Part shown: piece by piece, positions 9,970 to 19,099 of the stretch
Layout of the letters: each line of letters starts with the position of its first letter
Numbering within the stretch: the first letter of the stretch is position 1
Assembly: GCA_018136815.1 (NCBI GenBank)
Contig: CM030933.1
Location: 4,969,595 to 5,033,594 of the forward strand
DNA length: 64,000 nt
Origin: Isochrysis galbana
Taxonomy: Eukaryota > Haptophyta > Isochrysidales > Isochrysidaceae
Direction: 5' to 3'
Notes under the pieces: generated by a model
Databases searched by the model: none
The model's input: only the letters and a program-made list of their open reading frames with translations
What the model was told of the DNA's origin: nothing
Position numbers and translations under genes: made by a program

Positions 9970-10141
9970 ACCAGCCCTCTGTCTGTCGGCGGCCCCTGCC
10001 CTCCCTCTCTTTCTCTCTTTCTCTCTTTCTGTCTTCCTCTTCCTCTCGCGCACCAAGGGGACGGGCGCCACGCGGAGCGGGAGCGGAATTTGACCGAGAG
10101 AAGCAACTGTCTATTTTTTACTTTACGGCCCCGCACCCTAA

Positions 10142-10293
10142 CCCCCTTTCCCTTTGCCGACAGCCGTGAACGGCTTCGTCTGCTGCTCGCCGCCTTGCTT
10201 CACGTTAACGACGTGTGCGCCCTCTCCTCGGGGTACCTGAAGCCTGAGCGTATCTGGGACCAACTTGCGGGGCTAGAGTTGGTGCTAAGATAG
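10142..10293 (+). other. Possible terminal exon, unassigned
   Basis: After a pyrimidine tract ending ACAG at about 10165, a frame reads VNDVCALSSGYLKPERIWDQ and stops at 10293. The composition is protein-like, but no upstream exon or family is recognisable. Confidence 0.25.
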
Positions 10294-10895
10294 TACGCCA
10301 GGACGCCAGGGCGCTAGAGCTTGCGCTTATATACGCCGAGGTGGTATAAAGTTATCATGGGCCAGGGGGCCAGGGCCCCCCGCGTGGTATCTGAGTGTCG
10401 AGCCCCCTCCGGTACATATCTTTTTAAGAGTAGTCGCGTGGCAGTACGGATCCAGATTTTTGCGACACTGGGATCTTGAATTCATACTTCTAGTGTGAAG
10501 ATACCGATATACCGATGGGGGCGAGCGAGAGCGAGCGGATGGTCGAGCGGACTTGGCCCGAGCCGACCGACTGGGCTAGGGGGTGGACCAATTTTGGTCG
10601 AGTCCTCAGTATGAGATTCGGGGCTTATCACTGATAAGGGTTGAGGCCTCCGATCGGACTTGAGGAGGTGCGGTCGAGCGCTCGAGCGCCTGGGCCAAAG
10701 ACGCCAAAGCTATTTTGGCCGGGTCCGTGTACGTGTACCTACTGCAGTAAAGTTACAATTTTTCTAAGGTTATAATGTAGCTTAGATGGAGAAGGATAGG
10801 TTGGATAGATTACTGAGTATAGCGAGTAGATTGTGGCGAGTGTTGATGGGTCTGAAAGAGGCACTCACGCGTCAACGCCGAAGTCGTGAAAGAAC
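10294..10895. other. Intergenic, nothing recognised
   Basis: Mixed sequence with no gene or clear repeat. Confidence 0.35.
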
Positions 10896-11440
10896 TCAGT
10901 CTGCTGTCTGCTGTAGTTTGAGTGTCTGGTACCCGTGTCGGTCGATGTGTTGCTGCCAGTGGTAGTTGGCGATCTGGAGCCGAGTGTAGTCGTTCAGCTC
11001 CTCCTTGACTCGCCCATCCAGGTACAGGTGAATCCGCCACATGCAGGAGTAGTAGTACCAAGTGGCATCGTACTTGCGCGACTGCAGCGAGTCCAGGATC
11101 TGCTCGCTTGCAGTCGAACTCGCGCTTCGGCTTGACGAGCGGCGCGAGGATCAGGAGGCACATGTCGCGTCCGACCCCGTTGCCCCACAGGAAGGTGAGC
11201 ATCTTGAGCCGGCCCGAGTGCTTGAGCGTCCAGCGAGAGAACAACAGGTGCGCCATCCACGTGGGGAGGCAGCCGAACGAGGCCGGCTGAGGTGCTGTTC
11301 CTCGCACCATGTGGTGAAGCTCGTCCAGTGTCTATCGTAGGCGTAAGACGTTGTGTTCTCCCGGGCTTGAGCGGCCAGCCGCGCCGTAGTGCACCGTGAA
11401 GTCTCCAGTGTTGGGGTATCAGTACTGATATCCGTTTTTG
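10896..11440 (-). pseudogene. Decayed ORF spread over three frames
   Basis: Three successive minus-strand frames look coding: TTSYAYDRHWTSFTTWCEEQ near 11370, then WMAHLLFSRWTLKHSGRLKM and TFLWGNGVGRDMCLLILAPL (about 11110-11260), then KYDATWYYYSCMWRIHLYLD and RLQIANYHWQQHIDRHGYQT to a stop at 10896. The Y..HW..F..WC pattern recalls the N-terminal domain of tyrosine recombinases, but no catalytic R/H/R/Y set is visible, so I do not assign the family. ATATCAG-rich subterminal-like repeats lie just upstream at 11415-11500. Confidence 0.4.
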
Positions 11441-11800
11441 ATATCAGTATCAGTTCAAGATGAGCTGATATCTGATATCCGCTATCCGCTATCAACTCAA
11501 AAAAAAAAACTTCAATAAGAGAGTACTTTTAACAGGGGGAAGGGGTGGGGGGGGGGGGGGGACGTATCGCTGGAGCGCTTAAGCATGTTGGCGGAGCGCT
11601 CCCTTGCTGAATCTCACTCCTCTGACGAGGACAAGGACAGCCACCCCTTGGCCCGCTCCCACGCGGCCAACATCGCGCATGGCGAGCAGGATGACACATC
11701 GGGCATCCGCTCCTTCAGCGCGTGGGGGCTCCGCCCTCTTCACAAACTTGAGGGCACAGCCCTCGAGTGGTCGACTGTCGAGGAGACGGCTGGGCGGAGC

Positions 11801-11900
11801 NNNNNNNNNNNNNNNNNNNNNNNNNNNNNNNNNNNNNNNNNNNNNNNNNNNNNNNNNNNNNNNNNNNNNNNNNNNNNNNNNNNNNNNNNNNNNNNNNNNN
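11801..11900. other. Assembly gap, 100 N
   Basis: A run of exactly 100 N marks a scaffold join of unknown real size. It hides the first bases of LTR copy B. Confidence 0.99.
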
Positions 11901-13848
11901 ACAAGCGAGTGCTTGTTCGTGGGGCAAGTCTCAAGGGCATAGAGCACAGTCTTGAGAATGAGAGAGGGAGCGCGCGCGCTACATGGCGACACAAGCCACG
12001 ATCACACATCACTCACAAAACCGCCCAGTCAACAAAGGGACACTCCGAAAACTCACGTAAACAGTCGCCACAATCAAAGAAACGAGTCCGGAGAAGAATG
12101 CAGCCAACCGAAACGAAGCCACAACGAAGAGTCTCGAAGTAAACGGCGATCACCCCTCAAGAAACAATGCCCATCCTAAAGTTAAAAGACACACAAGCCA
12201 TCGGATCCGTCTAGAGTATTGTGGAAATACTCTGGATCCGACACCCCCCGACTAAATGTCGAGCGTCCGCGCGAGTCAAACTTGCACAGCACACTCATAG
12301 GCGTCCCCATGAGGCACACACAAGTCTGACATGCACAAACAAACACAAGTGAACGTGACCCTCTTGCCTTTCACCCCAAAGAGTGTGCGCACTCAGTGGG
12401 TTAAACCAACATGAAGAACACTTTGTTGGTTTGAAGACAAGTCTCACTCGGGGCGCACATCCCTAATGAGAACGTTACGGGCACACGAACACACTCCGAA
12501 CGCACGGTAGCTCACAATCCGAACAAACAACGTGACAAGGGAGTCAAGGAATCCAAAGAATCAACCAAGAACCGAGTCTTCTCTCAAATCTTTGAACTTG
12601 AACTTGAACCCGAACTCGAGAACATCGACAGAAACCAACAAACGTCGACCCCCGATCAACCTAGTACCTCGAATACATCATATTTAGAGCCGAATGAAAC
12701 AAGAATCATCGAGAATCAAGAACCTGGAACCTGGAGGCAAATAGCCGAACGGGGTGGCGTATAGCCGGACTGAGAATGAAGGGTGGCCGTAGCCAAATCG
12801 AGAACGAACAAGAACAGAAACACGGCTCAAAACATGACGCAACCGAGGGAGGAGGATTGACCGAGGGACCGAGGCTGAAGGCCGCTGAAATGAACGCGCG
12901 ATCGAGAGCAAGATCGAGAGAAAGCTCGAGAGAAAGCTCAAGGACAAGGCAGAAAGCAAGGGAGACCCAACAGCCCACTCAACGCGAACGGACGGACACG
13001 TAAGCGGCTGCACGTCGGGATCGGGAACACAGAACCAAACAACACATCAAGCCATCTTGTCTACAACCATCTTCGTCGAACCGATTGATGAGAATGTGGA
13101 CGACAAGGAGGAAGAAGTCAAGAGAAAGAAAGCCTAAAAACTTGAGGCTAGCAAGAGCTCAGCCAACAAGCACCAAGAGAGAAGGGAGCAACATATGGGA
13201 AAGGCAACGGGCGGGCGAGAAGATGAAGAAGATGGGAAGAATGGTGAGTAGGGTGGAAAGCGGAGGCTTGGAGAGGCGGAGGCGTGGCGAGGGGTGGGGG
13301 AATGGCGAGGGAAGGCAGGTTGACCGCGCTCGGCGCCAAAGAGACAAGCCAAGCTCACCCCATCAAGCCGGTGGTGTCGGGCAGCGAGTGGTGTGCAGCC
13401 GGGCATGCGCGCAATGCACATGAATGGGCTTGTGCGCGGCGCAATGGGCGGCGAGGCGCGGCGAGGGCGTGCAAGTGAGTGGGGGATGTCTTCAAACTGT
13501 CGAAACAAGCGAGTGCTTGTTCGTGGGGCAAGTCTCAAGGGGCATAGAGCACAGTCTTGAGAATGAGAGAGGGAGCGCGCGCGCTACATGGCGACACAAG
13601 CCACGATCACACATCACTCACAAAACCGCCCAGTCAACAAAGGGACACTCCGAAAACTCACGTAAACAGTCGCCACAATCAAAGAAACGAGTCCGGAGAA
13701 GAATGCAGCCAACCGAAACGAAGCCACAACGAAGAGTCTCGAAGTAAACGGCGATCACCCCTCAAGAAACAATGCCCATCCTAAAGTTAAAAGACACACA
13801 AGCCATCGGATCCGTCTAGAGTATTGTGGAAATACTCTGGATCCGACA
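11901..13848 (+). mobile_element. TRIM-like LTR element, copies B (5' LTR) and C (3' LTR)
   Basis: The 5' LTR emerges from the gap and ends CGACA at 12243. The internal region is 12244-13497, and the 3' LTR is 13498-13848 (351 bp, TGTCG to CGACA). The two LTRs differ at only a few positions where both are readable, which suggests a young insertion. The internal part has no gag or pol coding, only repetitive GAGA-type sequence, so this is non-autonomous. The left target duplication is lost in the gap. Confidence 0.7.
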
Positions 13849-13884
13849 CTGTATGGCATTCCTCGGAACTGCTGCACGGCTGCA

Positions 13885-14102
13885 CGGAGGGGCGGCGGCC
13901 TGCGAGCGCTTTGGCTCCGGCGGTCTTGGGTCGGCGGCCGTAGCAGCGCGCGCGGCCTCCCTGGAACCAGCTTCTCCGCTAAAGAGGGAACTGGGGAAGG
14001 GGAAGGGGGTTGTTAGGGGTTAAGGTTGGGTAGTAGGGAAGTACACTAGCAAGCTGCCTCACGCCGCATACGTAGCGGGAATTTTTAAGAAGATTTTTTT
14101 TT
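13885..14102 (+). mobile_element. LINE family A 3' end with inverted ORF1 piece
   Basis: Bases 13945-14102 are the family A 3' UTR in plus orientation, ending AAGAAG plus T. The block just before (about 13885-13925, GCGGCCTGCGAGCGCTTTGG) matches ORF1 of the copy at 62680-62720 but in the opposite sense. An inverted 5' segment joined to a normal 3' end is the signature of twin priming. Confidence 0.6.
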
Positions 14103-14288
14103 GTGTTCCGTCATATGCGTTTCATCTGCCAAACGGTGGCGTGCACCTCACCAAGGAGGGGTAAACTTTGCTCAAAGATTCAAAAACATCGAATGTGAAG
14201 AAGTGAGCCCCCCAGGGCCAACGTCGCGCCATATAATATTGCGGCAACTCTTGGCTATGGGCTCTGGCTGTGCCGCTCCGGGCCATAT

Positions 14289-14505
14289 GGACGTGGGGGT
14301 ACAAAGAAGATCACGCAGTGCTGCGAGTATTGCCAAGGCTCTCAATCGGTCAGGGGCGAAGGCCGGCTGAAGGGGGAGGAAACGTTGGGCCCGTAAGGAC
14401 GTGGGCGCACAAAGAAAATTACGTAGTGTCGAGAGTATTGACAAGGCTCTCAACCGTTCCGGGGCAAAGCTCGGCTGTAAAGACCGGAAATATGAGGCAG
14501 GCTCG
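14289..14505. repeat. Two tandem copies of a 108-bp unit
   Basis: ACGTGGGNGNACAAAGAA recurs at 14291 and 14399, with similarity through the whole unit (AAGGCTCTCAA and GGGGC..AG follow in both). A minus-strand frame reads through both copies as a 36-residue repeat, but I cannot identify a gene. Confidence 0.6.
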
Positions 14506-14660
14506 GACCGAGTGAGGCGTTTGATCCGCGTTCCGAATCGCCCATCGTCCACCATCCATCATATGGCGTAAGGCGCTCACATGCTGGAACCCGGCCCACG
14601 ACTGACGGCGCTTCTTGTGGTCTCGTGGAGACGCTGGTGGCCGGACCACGGCCGGCTCGT

Positions 14661-15740
14661 CTATGGTAGGCAGCAGTCCCAATAGAAGGTTCTCATGGCG
14701 CTGGCAAAGGGATGGGGATTGTTATCGTGGAAGGCGCATTTTGAAGGGGTCGGCACGTTTGGCCGCGGAAGCTGTTTTACGGAGTTGTCGACGAAGTCAT
14801 GCCAAACCTTGCACGAGGCGAGGTGTGTTTGCATCTCAGCGGCAATACATTTGAGTCTGTGGTCGTTCGCGTGCAAGATGGCGCAGGGCTTCGGACAGCT
14901 GTGCAAAGTGGCGTTCTTGAAGCCGAAGTGCGGCGAGATCTGCCTGTTCCATTCGCAGCCCACATGGTGGAAGAGCGCGGGCCACTTGCTCGCCATGACC
15001 GTGTACAGCGTCTGGTCGCCCAAGTAGCCGATCCTACCCAACTCGCCGCGGCCATAGGCGTCGAGCGCTAAGTTGTACTCAGAAGAGGCACGCATGTGCC
15101 GCAGATGTAGCAGCTGCACGCCACCGTTTCTGCCCGATTGCTTCCAGCCGCTTCCCTCCTCATACATGTTTGTCTGCTCCTTGCCTAGGCCGATCACCGC
15201 CGAGGGGCCAAACTCGCGGAAGGCATGCCAGAGTCGTGAGAGCGGCTTCAGCACGACGAGATCCGTGTCTAGCAGCAAGATGCGGTCGATTGTGGGCGGG
15301 AGAATGAGGTGGAGCAGCGGCTTCCAGATGTTCTGGCGCCCCGGCCCGTGGCACAAGCGCATCAGGTTCGAGTAGAGACACCGGGCGAGGCCGGAGCGGT
15401 TTCGGCCGTCGGGCTCGATGGCCCCCACTCTCAAGTTCTGCATGTTGTGCAGCACAAATCCGTCAGGTAGCTGTATCCCCGGATCGAAGAAGAGAATGGC
15501 GTGCGGCACGATGGTTGCGTACTCCTCCTCAACGTGCCGCACGAGCGCCACGAGCCGTTGGTACTGCTGGAAGTCGACCTGCGGCCGAGTGTCGAAGAAG
15601 CCCAGGTGGATGGCGGTGGTGTGGTGTGAGGAGAGGCTCTTGGAGTGAGAGGCGTGCGAAAGGCGAGGGAGTGAAGGCGAGCGCGTGTCCATGCAGCCTG
15701 GAAGGAGGGGGAGCGGGAGGGTTGGAGCGGCGCTGGGCAT
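14661..15740 (-). CDS. GT8-family glycosyltransferase, xylosyltransferase-like
   Basis: Family 8 glycosyltransferases are Mn-dependent, retaining Golgi/ER enzymes that use UDP-sugars. The start is ATG 15740, giving 359 residues. The metal-binding DXD motif is D158-T-D160 in RILLLDTDLVVLKPLSRLW. NGGVQLLHLRHMR (acceptor loop), LGDQTLYTV, CEWNRQISPHFG and the C-terminal ILHAND histidine follow in the order seen in GXYLT/LARGE-type xylosyltransferases. No membrane anchor is visible at the N-terminus, so an upstream exon may be missing. It diverges from the RlmH gene across about 340 bp. Confidence 0.85.
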   Translation of the reverse strand: MPSAAPTLPLPLLPGCMDTRSPSLPRLSHASHSKSLSSHHTTAIHLGFFDTRPQVDFQQYQRLVALVRHVEEEYATIVPHAILFFDPGIQLPDGFVLHNMQNLRVGAIEPDGRNRSGLARCLYSNLMRLCHGPGRQNIWKPLLHLILPPTIDRILLLDTDLVVLKPLSRLWHAFREFGPSAVIGLGKEQTNMYEEGSGWKQSGRNGGVQLLHLRHMRASSEYNLALDAYGRGELGRIGYLGDQTLYTVMASKWPALFHHVGCEWNRQISPHFGFKNATLHSCPKPCAILHANDHRLKCIAAEMQTHLASCKVWHDFVDNSVKQLPRPNVPTPSKCAFHDNNPHPFASAMRTFYWDCCLP

Positions 15741-16081
15741 TCGGACGGCAGGGGGGGGGGGGGGGGGAGAAAGAGGAGATGCGTACTCCTACGGAGAGAG
15801 AGGGGGTGGAGGGGGAGGGCGGGCGGGCGGGAGGGAGGTCGGGAAGGAGGGAGGGAGGGAGGGAGGGAGGGAGCGAGAGAGAGAGAGGGAGAGAGAGAGA
15901 GAGAGCCGTCCCGTCCCGTCCTGCTTGTTGGGCCGAGAACTCTCTTCTTCACAGCGTCGCACCGCTCGGAAGGTCTGTTTGAACTGCGGCCGACTGCGGG
16001 CCGTTACCTATTTTTAGCACAGTCTCGTCGCCTCGCGCGGGGGGGGGGGAAGAGGGGGGGAGAGGGAGGGGGCCGGGGAGG
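15741..16081. promoter_or_regulatory. Shared intergenic region of divergent GT8 and RlmH genes
   Basis: 341 bp separate two head-to-head genes. The region contains GGGA/GAGA purine-rich tracts (15750-15905) and a G-run with GGA repeats at 16040-16078, but no clear TATA box. A bidirectional promoter is inferred from the layout only. Confidence 0.35.
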
Positions 16082-16630
16082 ATGAGCTCTGTCGCCTTGC
16101 TGCTGCTGGCTCTGGTGGACGTGGGGTGGAGGTCGGCGACTCTTGAGACGGACGGTCTCGCACGACGCCACCGGTGCATCCCGCCCTCGATGGCCTCGCG
16201 CGTTGCCATCCTCTCCGTCGGAAAGACAAAGGAGAAGTGGCTCAACGCGGCGGTCGAGGAGTACTCAAAGCGGCTGCGCTCCTCCAACATCGAGCTCGAG
16301 TGCATGTGGGTGAAGGATGATGAGGCTCTGAGCGCCAAGGCGGCCGAACAGCCAGGAGTCCTCCTCGTGCTCGACGAGCGAGGTGCGCAGTACACCTCCG
16401 AGGACTTCTCCAAGATGCTGTATGAGCAGCTGGAGGAGGGTGGGTCCCGTCTGACGTTTGTGATCGGCGGCGCCGACGGTCTGCCCCCGGACCTGCGGGC
16501 GACGCCGGCGAAGCGCCAGCTATCGCTCTCGCGCATGACACTGACGCACCAAATGGCGAGGTTACTCCTGGCGGAGCAGGTATACCGGGCTAGTGAGATA
16601 CACAGAGGGAGCAAATACCACCGAGCGTGA
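16082..16630 (+). CDS. rlmH: RlmH-like 23S rRNA (pseudouridine1915-N3)-methyltransferase, probably organellar
   Basis: RlmH is a SPOUT-fold enzyme that methylates pseudouridine 1915 in helix 69 of the large-subunit rRNA of bacteria and organelles. The core starts at RVAILSVGKTKEKWLNAAVE (about residue 40). It continues through VLLVLDERGAQYTSEDFSKM, the AdoMet-site FVIGGADGL and the C-terminal LSRMTLTHQMARLLLAEQVY, ending YHRA. Bacterial RlmH is about 155 residues. The extra 38 residues here open with a hydrophobic MSSVALLLLALVDVGW followed by a basic stretch, consistent with plastid targeting through the secretory route. No intron is needed. Confidence 0.9.
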   Translation: MSSVALLLLALVDVGWRSATLETDGLARRHRCIPPSMASRVAILSVGKTKEKWLNAAVEEYSKRLRSSNIELECMWVKDDEALSAKAAEQPGVLLVLDERGAQYTSEDFSKMLYEQLEEGGSRLTFVIGGADGLPPDLRATPAKRQLSLSRMTLTHQMARLLLAEQVYRASEIHRGSKYHRA

Positions 16631-17811
16631 CCAGAGCTGCACACCACGTCCATGCAGAAGTGCGCTCGACCGCTGTCCTGCGCCAGCGTGCGATCCAGGC
16701 CCGGGTAGACTGCACATTCACCCGGGTGCGCCAACGTATGACTCGCCAGCTCGTCACGACGCGTCCGCGCGGCAGTTTCCGTGTCCGCAAAGTTCGGCGG
16801 CCACGCGCGGCAGCGATGGTTGGTCGGGGCATTGGGGATGGGGTAGAAACGGGCGGACGTCGTGCATTATTCAGCGCCAGACCCAGCAGCAAGAAATGCC
16901 GAGCCGATCAACATACGCAGAGCGCATCCGAATGCGTGAATCCCAGATTTGGCGGTGAAGGTACTGCAAATTACCGAGCGCCTCTCGTTTTTGCGTTTGG
17001 CTGCAAGGGCGACTCTGAGGCACACGACATCTGACCGATCGTCTCCAAATTCATCACGACGTTCTCCGCCTGGTTTCTCTCGTCACATCACTCCCGATCC
17101 CCACCCTCGCTGGTATGATTGAGGTGTGCAGAGCGCTTGGCACGGGTTGGAGGAGAAAGGGGCAAGCGCAAGCGCTCTCCCTGTCCCCTTTCGTCCCCCA
17201 AACTCGAGAGCAAACTCTCCCAGCCGCGCCATATGCATTTTAGGCATGGAGCAGCAGCAACCTGCTCGTCTGTTCAGCGAAGCATTTCCATAGTACATCC
17301 ATGAGCCGTGAGCGCGATATCCGCATGTTCATCTTCACGATAGCCGTCCTAATATTGTTGAGGCGGTTGCAGTTGAACTAAGAAAATCCACCGTGGAAAG
17401 CTTTGAGGTCAATGTCCAGTGTTGGGGCGACTTGGCCCTCGTTTGTGCCGGTGTATGCATCTGCAGCATGAATCCCTCGTGTTTCCTAGAAGACAAGCGA
17501 GTGAGTACGTGGGATGGCCACGTGGGATGGCCGCCTTTCCATCTCCATCTTTAGAACAAATATGCTTGCATTGTAGCGCTTGACTTTTGCACGAGCGTGC
17601 CGTGAGCCGCCGTGACTGGCCTTCCGAGCCCCAGGTGACTCTCGCCACCGCGCCCCACTTAGGACGCCCCACGCCGCAAGAGGCTGTTCGTCGTAGAGCC
17701 CTCGCCCTCATGCATGTGCGTACTGCAGTCTAGGCGGTTTGCCCTGATCTGGTAGCCCACGACGCCTACGGCCCTAAGGGGGGGCGGGGGGAGGGCGGGC
17801 AGAGTGGACCG
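16631..17811. other. Intergenic, nothing recognised
   Basis: Several open frames occur, but none has a recognisable domain or consistent coding character. A G-rich patch lies at 17777-17810. Confidence 0.4.
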
Positions 17812-17877
17812 AGAGGGTGCAACTTGAGGTTCCCCTCTTTATTTGCAGAACAACCAAACTGAGGTTGCAGCCTCTCG
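17812..17877. repeat. 66-bp inverted-repeat (MITE-like) sequence
   Basis: AGAGGGTGCAAC at 17812 faces AGGTTGCAGCCTCT ending at 17877, so the segment has about 14-bp imperfect terminal inverted repeats. The 23-bp left end (17812-17834) is repeated exactly at 26354-26376, and a related AGAGGGTGCAACCTCAGG occurs at 17989. Confidence 0.45.
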
Positions 17878-17984
17878 AGTTAGGATGGCCCGCTCCCAAT
17901 ATCGGATCGGCGAAGAGGTCGTCATAGAGATTCGCACTTGCACTTGCCCTTTGTCCTTTGTCCTTGCTGTCCTTTGTTTAAAGA

Positions 17985-18688
17985 TTAAAGAGGGTGCAAC
18001 CTCAGGCTCAGGTTTGGTTGTTTTTTCGGAAACCACCCCCATGTGGACGGTATAGGTTCTACTTGCGAGACAACCTCCCCCTCTTCTCTTATTTCAACTT
18101 CCGCCTCTTCCGCCTTCAGACGGGGGATGTTCGTATTTGCTTTGCGCGCGGCTTCTTTCAACCTTTCTTCCGCCTCCGTGGTGAGCCGCATCTTGTCCGT
18201 TTTGGAAAAGCGCCACAGCTGTACTTTCCTCATCACAAAGAAGAGAAGCAGGGTCAGTGCGGCGACTCCCACTCCAGCTCCAGCTCCGACTCCTTTGGCA
18301 CCCATCGCCCCGAATGCAATTGTGATCGATGCCACGGTAATTGAGATAACTATGCCTAAGAGCCTCCGCGGCGGCCTCTGCATGCGCGACGCGCGTCTTC
18401 TCGCGCTCCTTGTACTCGGCGATCATATCCTCACAGCCCGCCAAGTTCTCGATGGGCTCCCATGTGTTGTCGCGGTTCTCGTAACCGACCCACTTGACGA
18501 GCCATTGAGTCACGCCCTTGGACATGCGCTGACCCAGGACCCAGGCCGAGGATCTTCTCCGGTTCGTAAGTGTCCTTGCCTGCGGCGCCGTCGAACGCAC
18601 TCGTTGGTGTGCGCTTCGTGCCGCGCCCTTGCGCCAGCAACGGCCGCGGAGGAGGAGCCTCCTCCCTGGTTGGCTTCGTCTTGCTCAC
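17985..18688 (-). pseudogene. Chromodomain / transmembrane protein, frame-broken
   Basis: A chromodomain reads GVTQWLVKWVGYENRDNTWE then PIENLAGCEDMIAEYKERE (18430-18530), the methyl-lysine-binding fold found in heterochromatin proteins and chromoviral integrases. Its first strand, DTYEPEKILG, is in another frame upstream. The break falls on a 7-bp tandem duplication (ACCCAGG twice, 18531-18544), and one copy alone would restore the frame. Downstream, an overlapping frame (to 17985) encodes a hydrophobic LLGIVISITVASITIAFG and a second span, TLLLFFVMRK, with a charged tail. Whether chromodomain and membrane part form one protein is unresolved. The 5' end is not defined. Confidence 0.55.
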
Positions 18689-19099
18689 CTAGGTGCCATG
18701 GGCTCGATCGATCGGCGCTCTACGTCGTTAGGCAAGATGTGGGCGGCAATAGGCAATAGGTGGGGAGGTGGGGGAAGGGGGGGGGGGGGGGGGGAAGGGG
18801 CGTGGTTTGCCAAGGTTGGAGTCTAAGGAGCCTGATCCGGTTCCTATGGTCAAGTCCATCTCCGAGACGTCTCCATCTCCACACCAATTTGCTAGTTTGC
18901 TAGCCTACTGCTCCAGCAAGGAACGGGCGATGAAGAAAAAGAAAACTCCTCCCGTCGTGAGTGGGAGCTCGATCGAACCTAAAAATATCTCGTCTCGCCG
19001 CGCCCTGTGAAACCCCGAGGGATCCCCGCAGGATCTCGCTCTCTCTCCTCCCTCTCCCCTCCCTCCTCCCCCCATCCCCCGTTTCCCTCTCCCTCGCCG
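18689..19099. other. Intergenic with G-rich tract, leader of the FAD oxidoreductase
   Basis: A G-run occupies 18776-18800, and a CT-rich probable leader (19030-19098) precedes the ATG. No other gene is seen. Confidence 0.4.

Noticed and set aside
10990..11340. Plus-strand frames over the decayed ORF
   Set aside because: They are antisense shadows without motifs. The minus strand carries the protein-like segments.
12776..13003. Plus-strand frame in the TRIM-like interior (Arg/Ser/Glu-rich)
   Set aside because: It comes from GAGA/AAGC repeats, has no gag-like features and is not kept in copy A.
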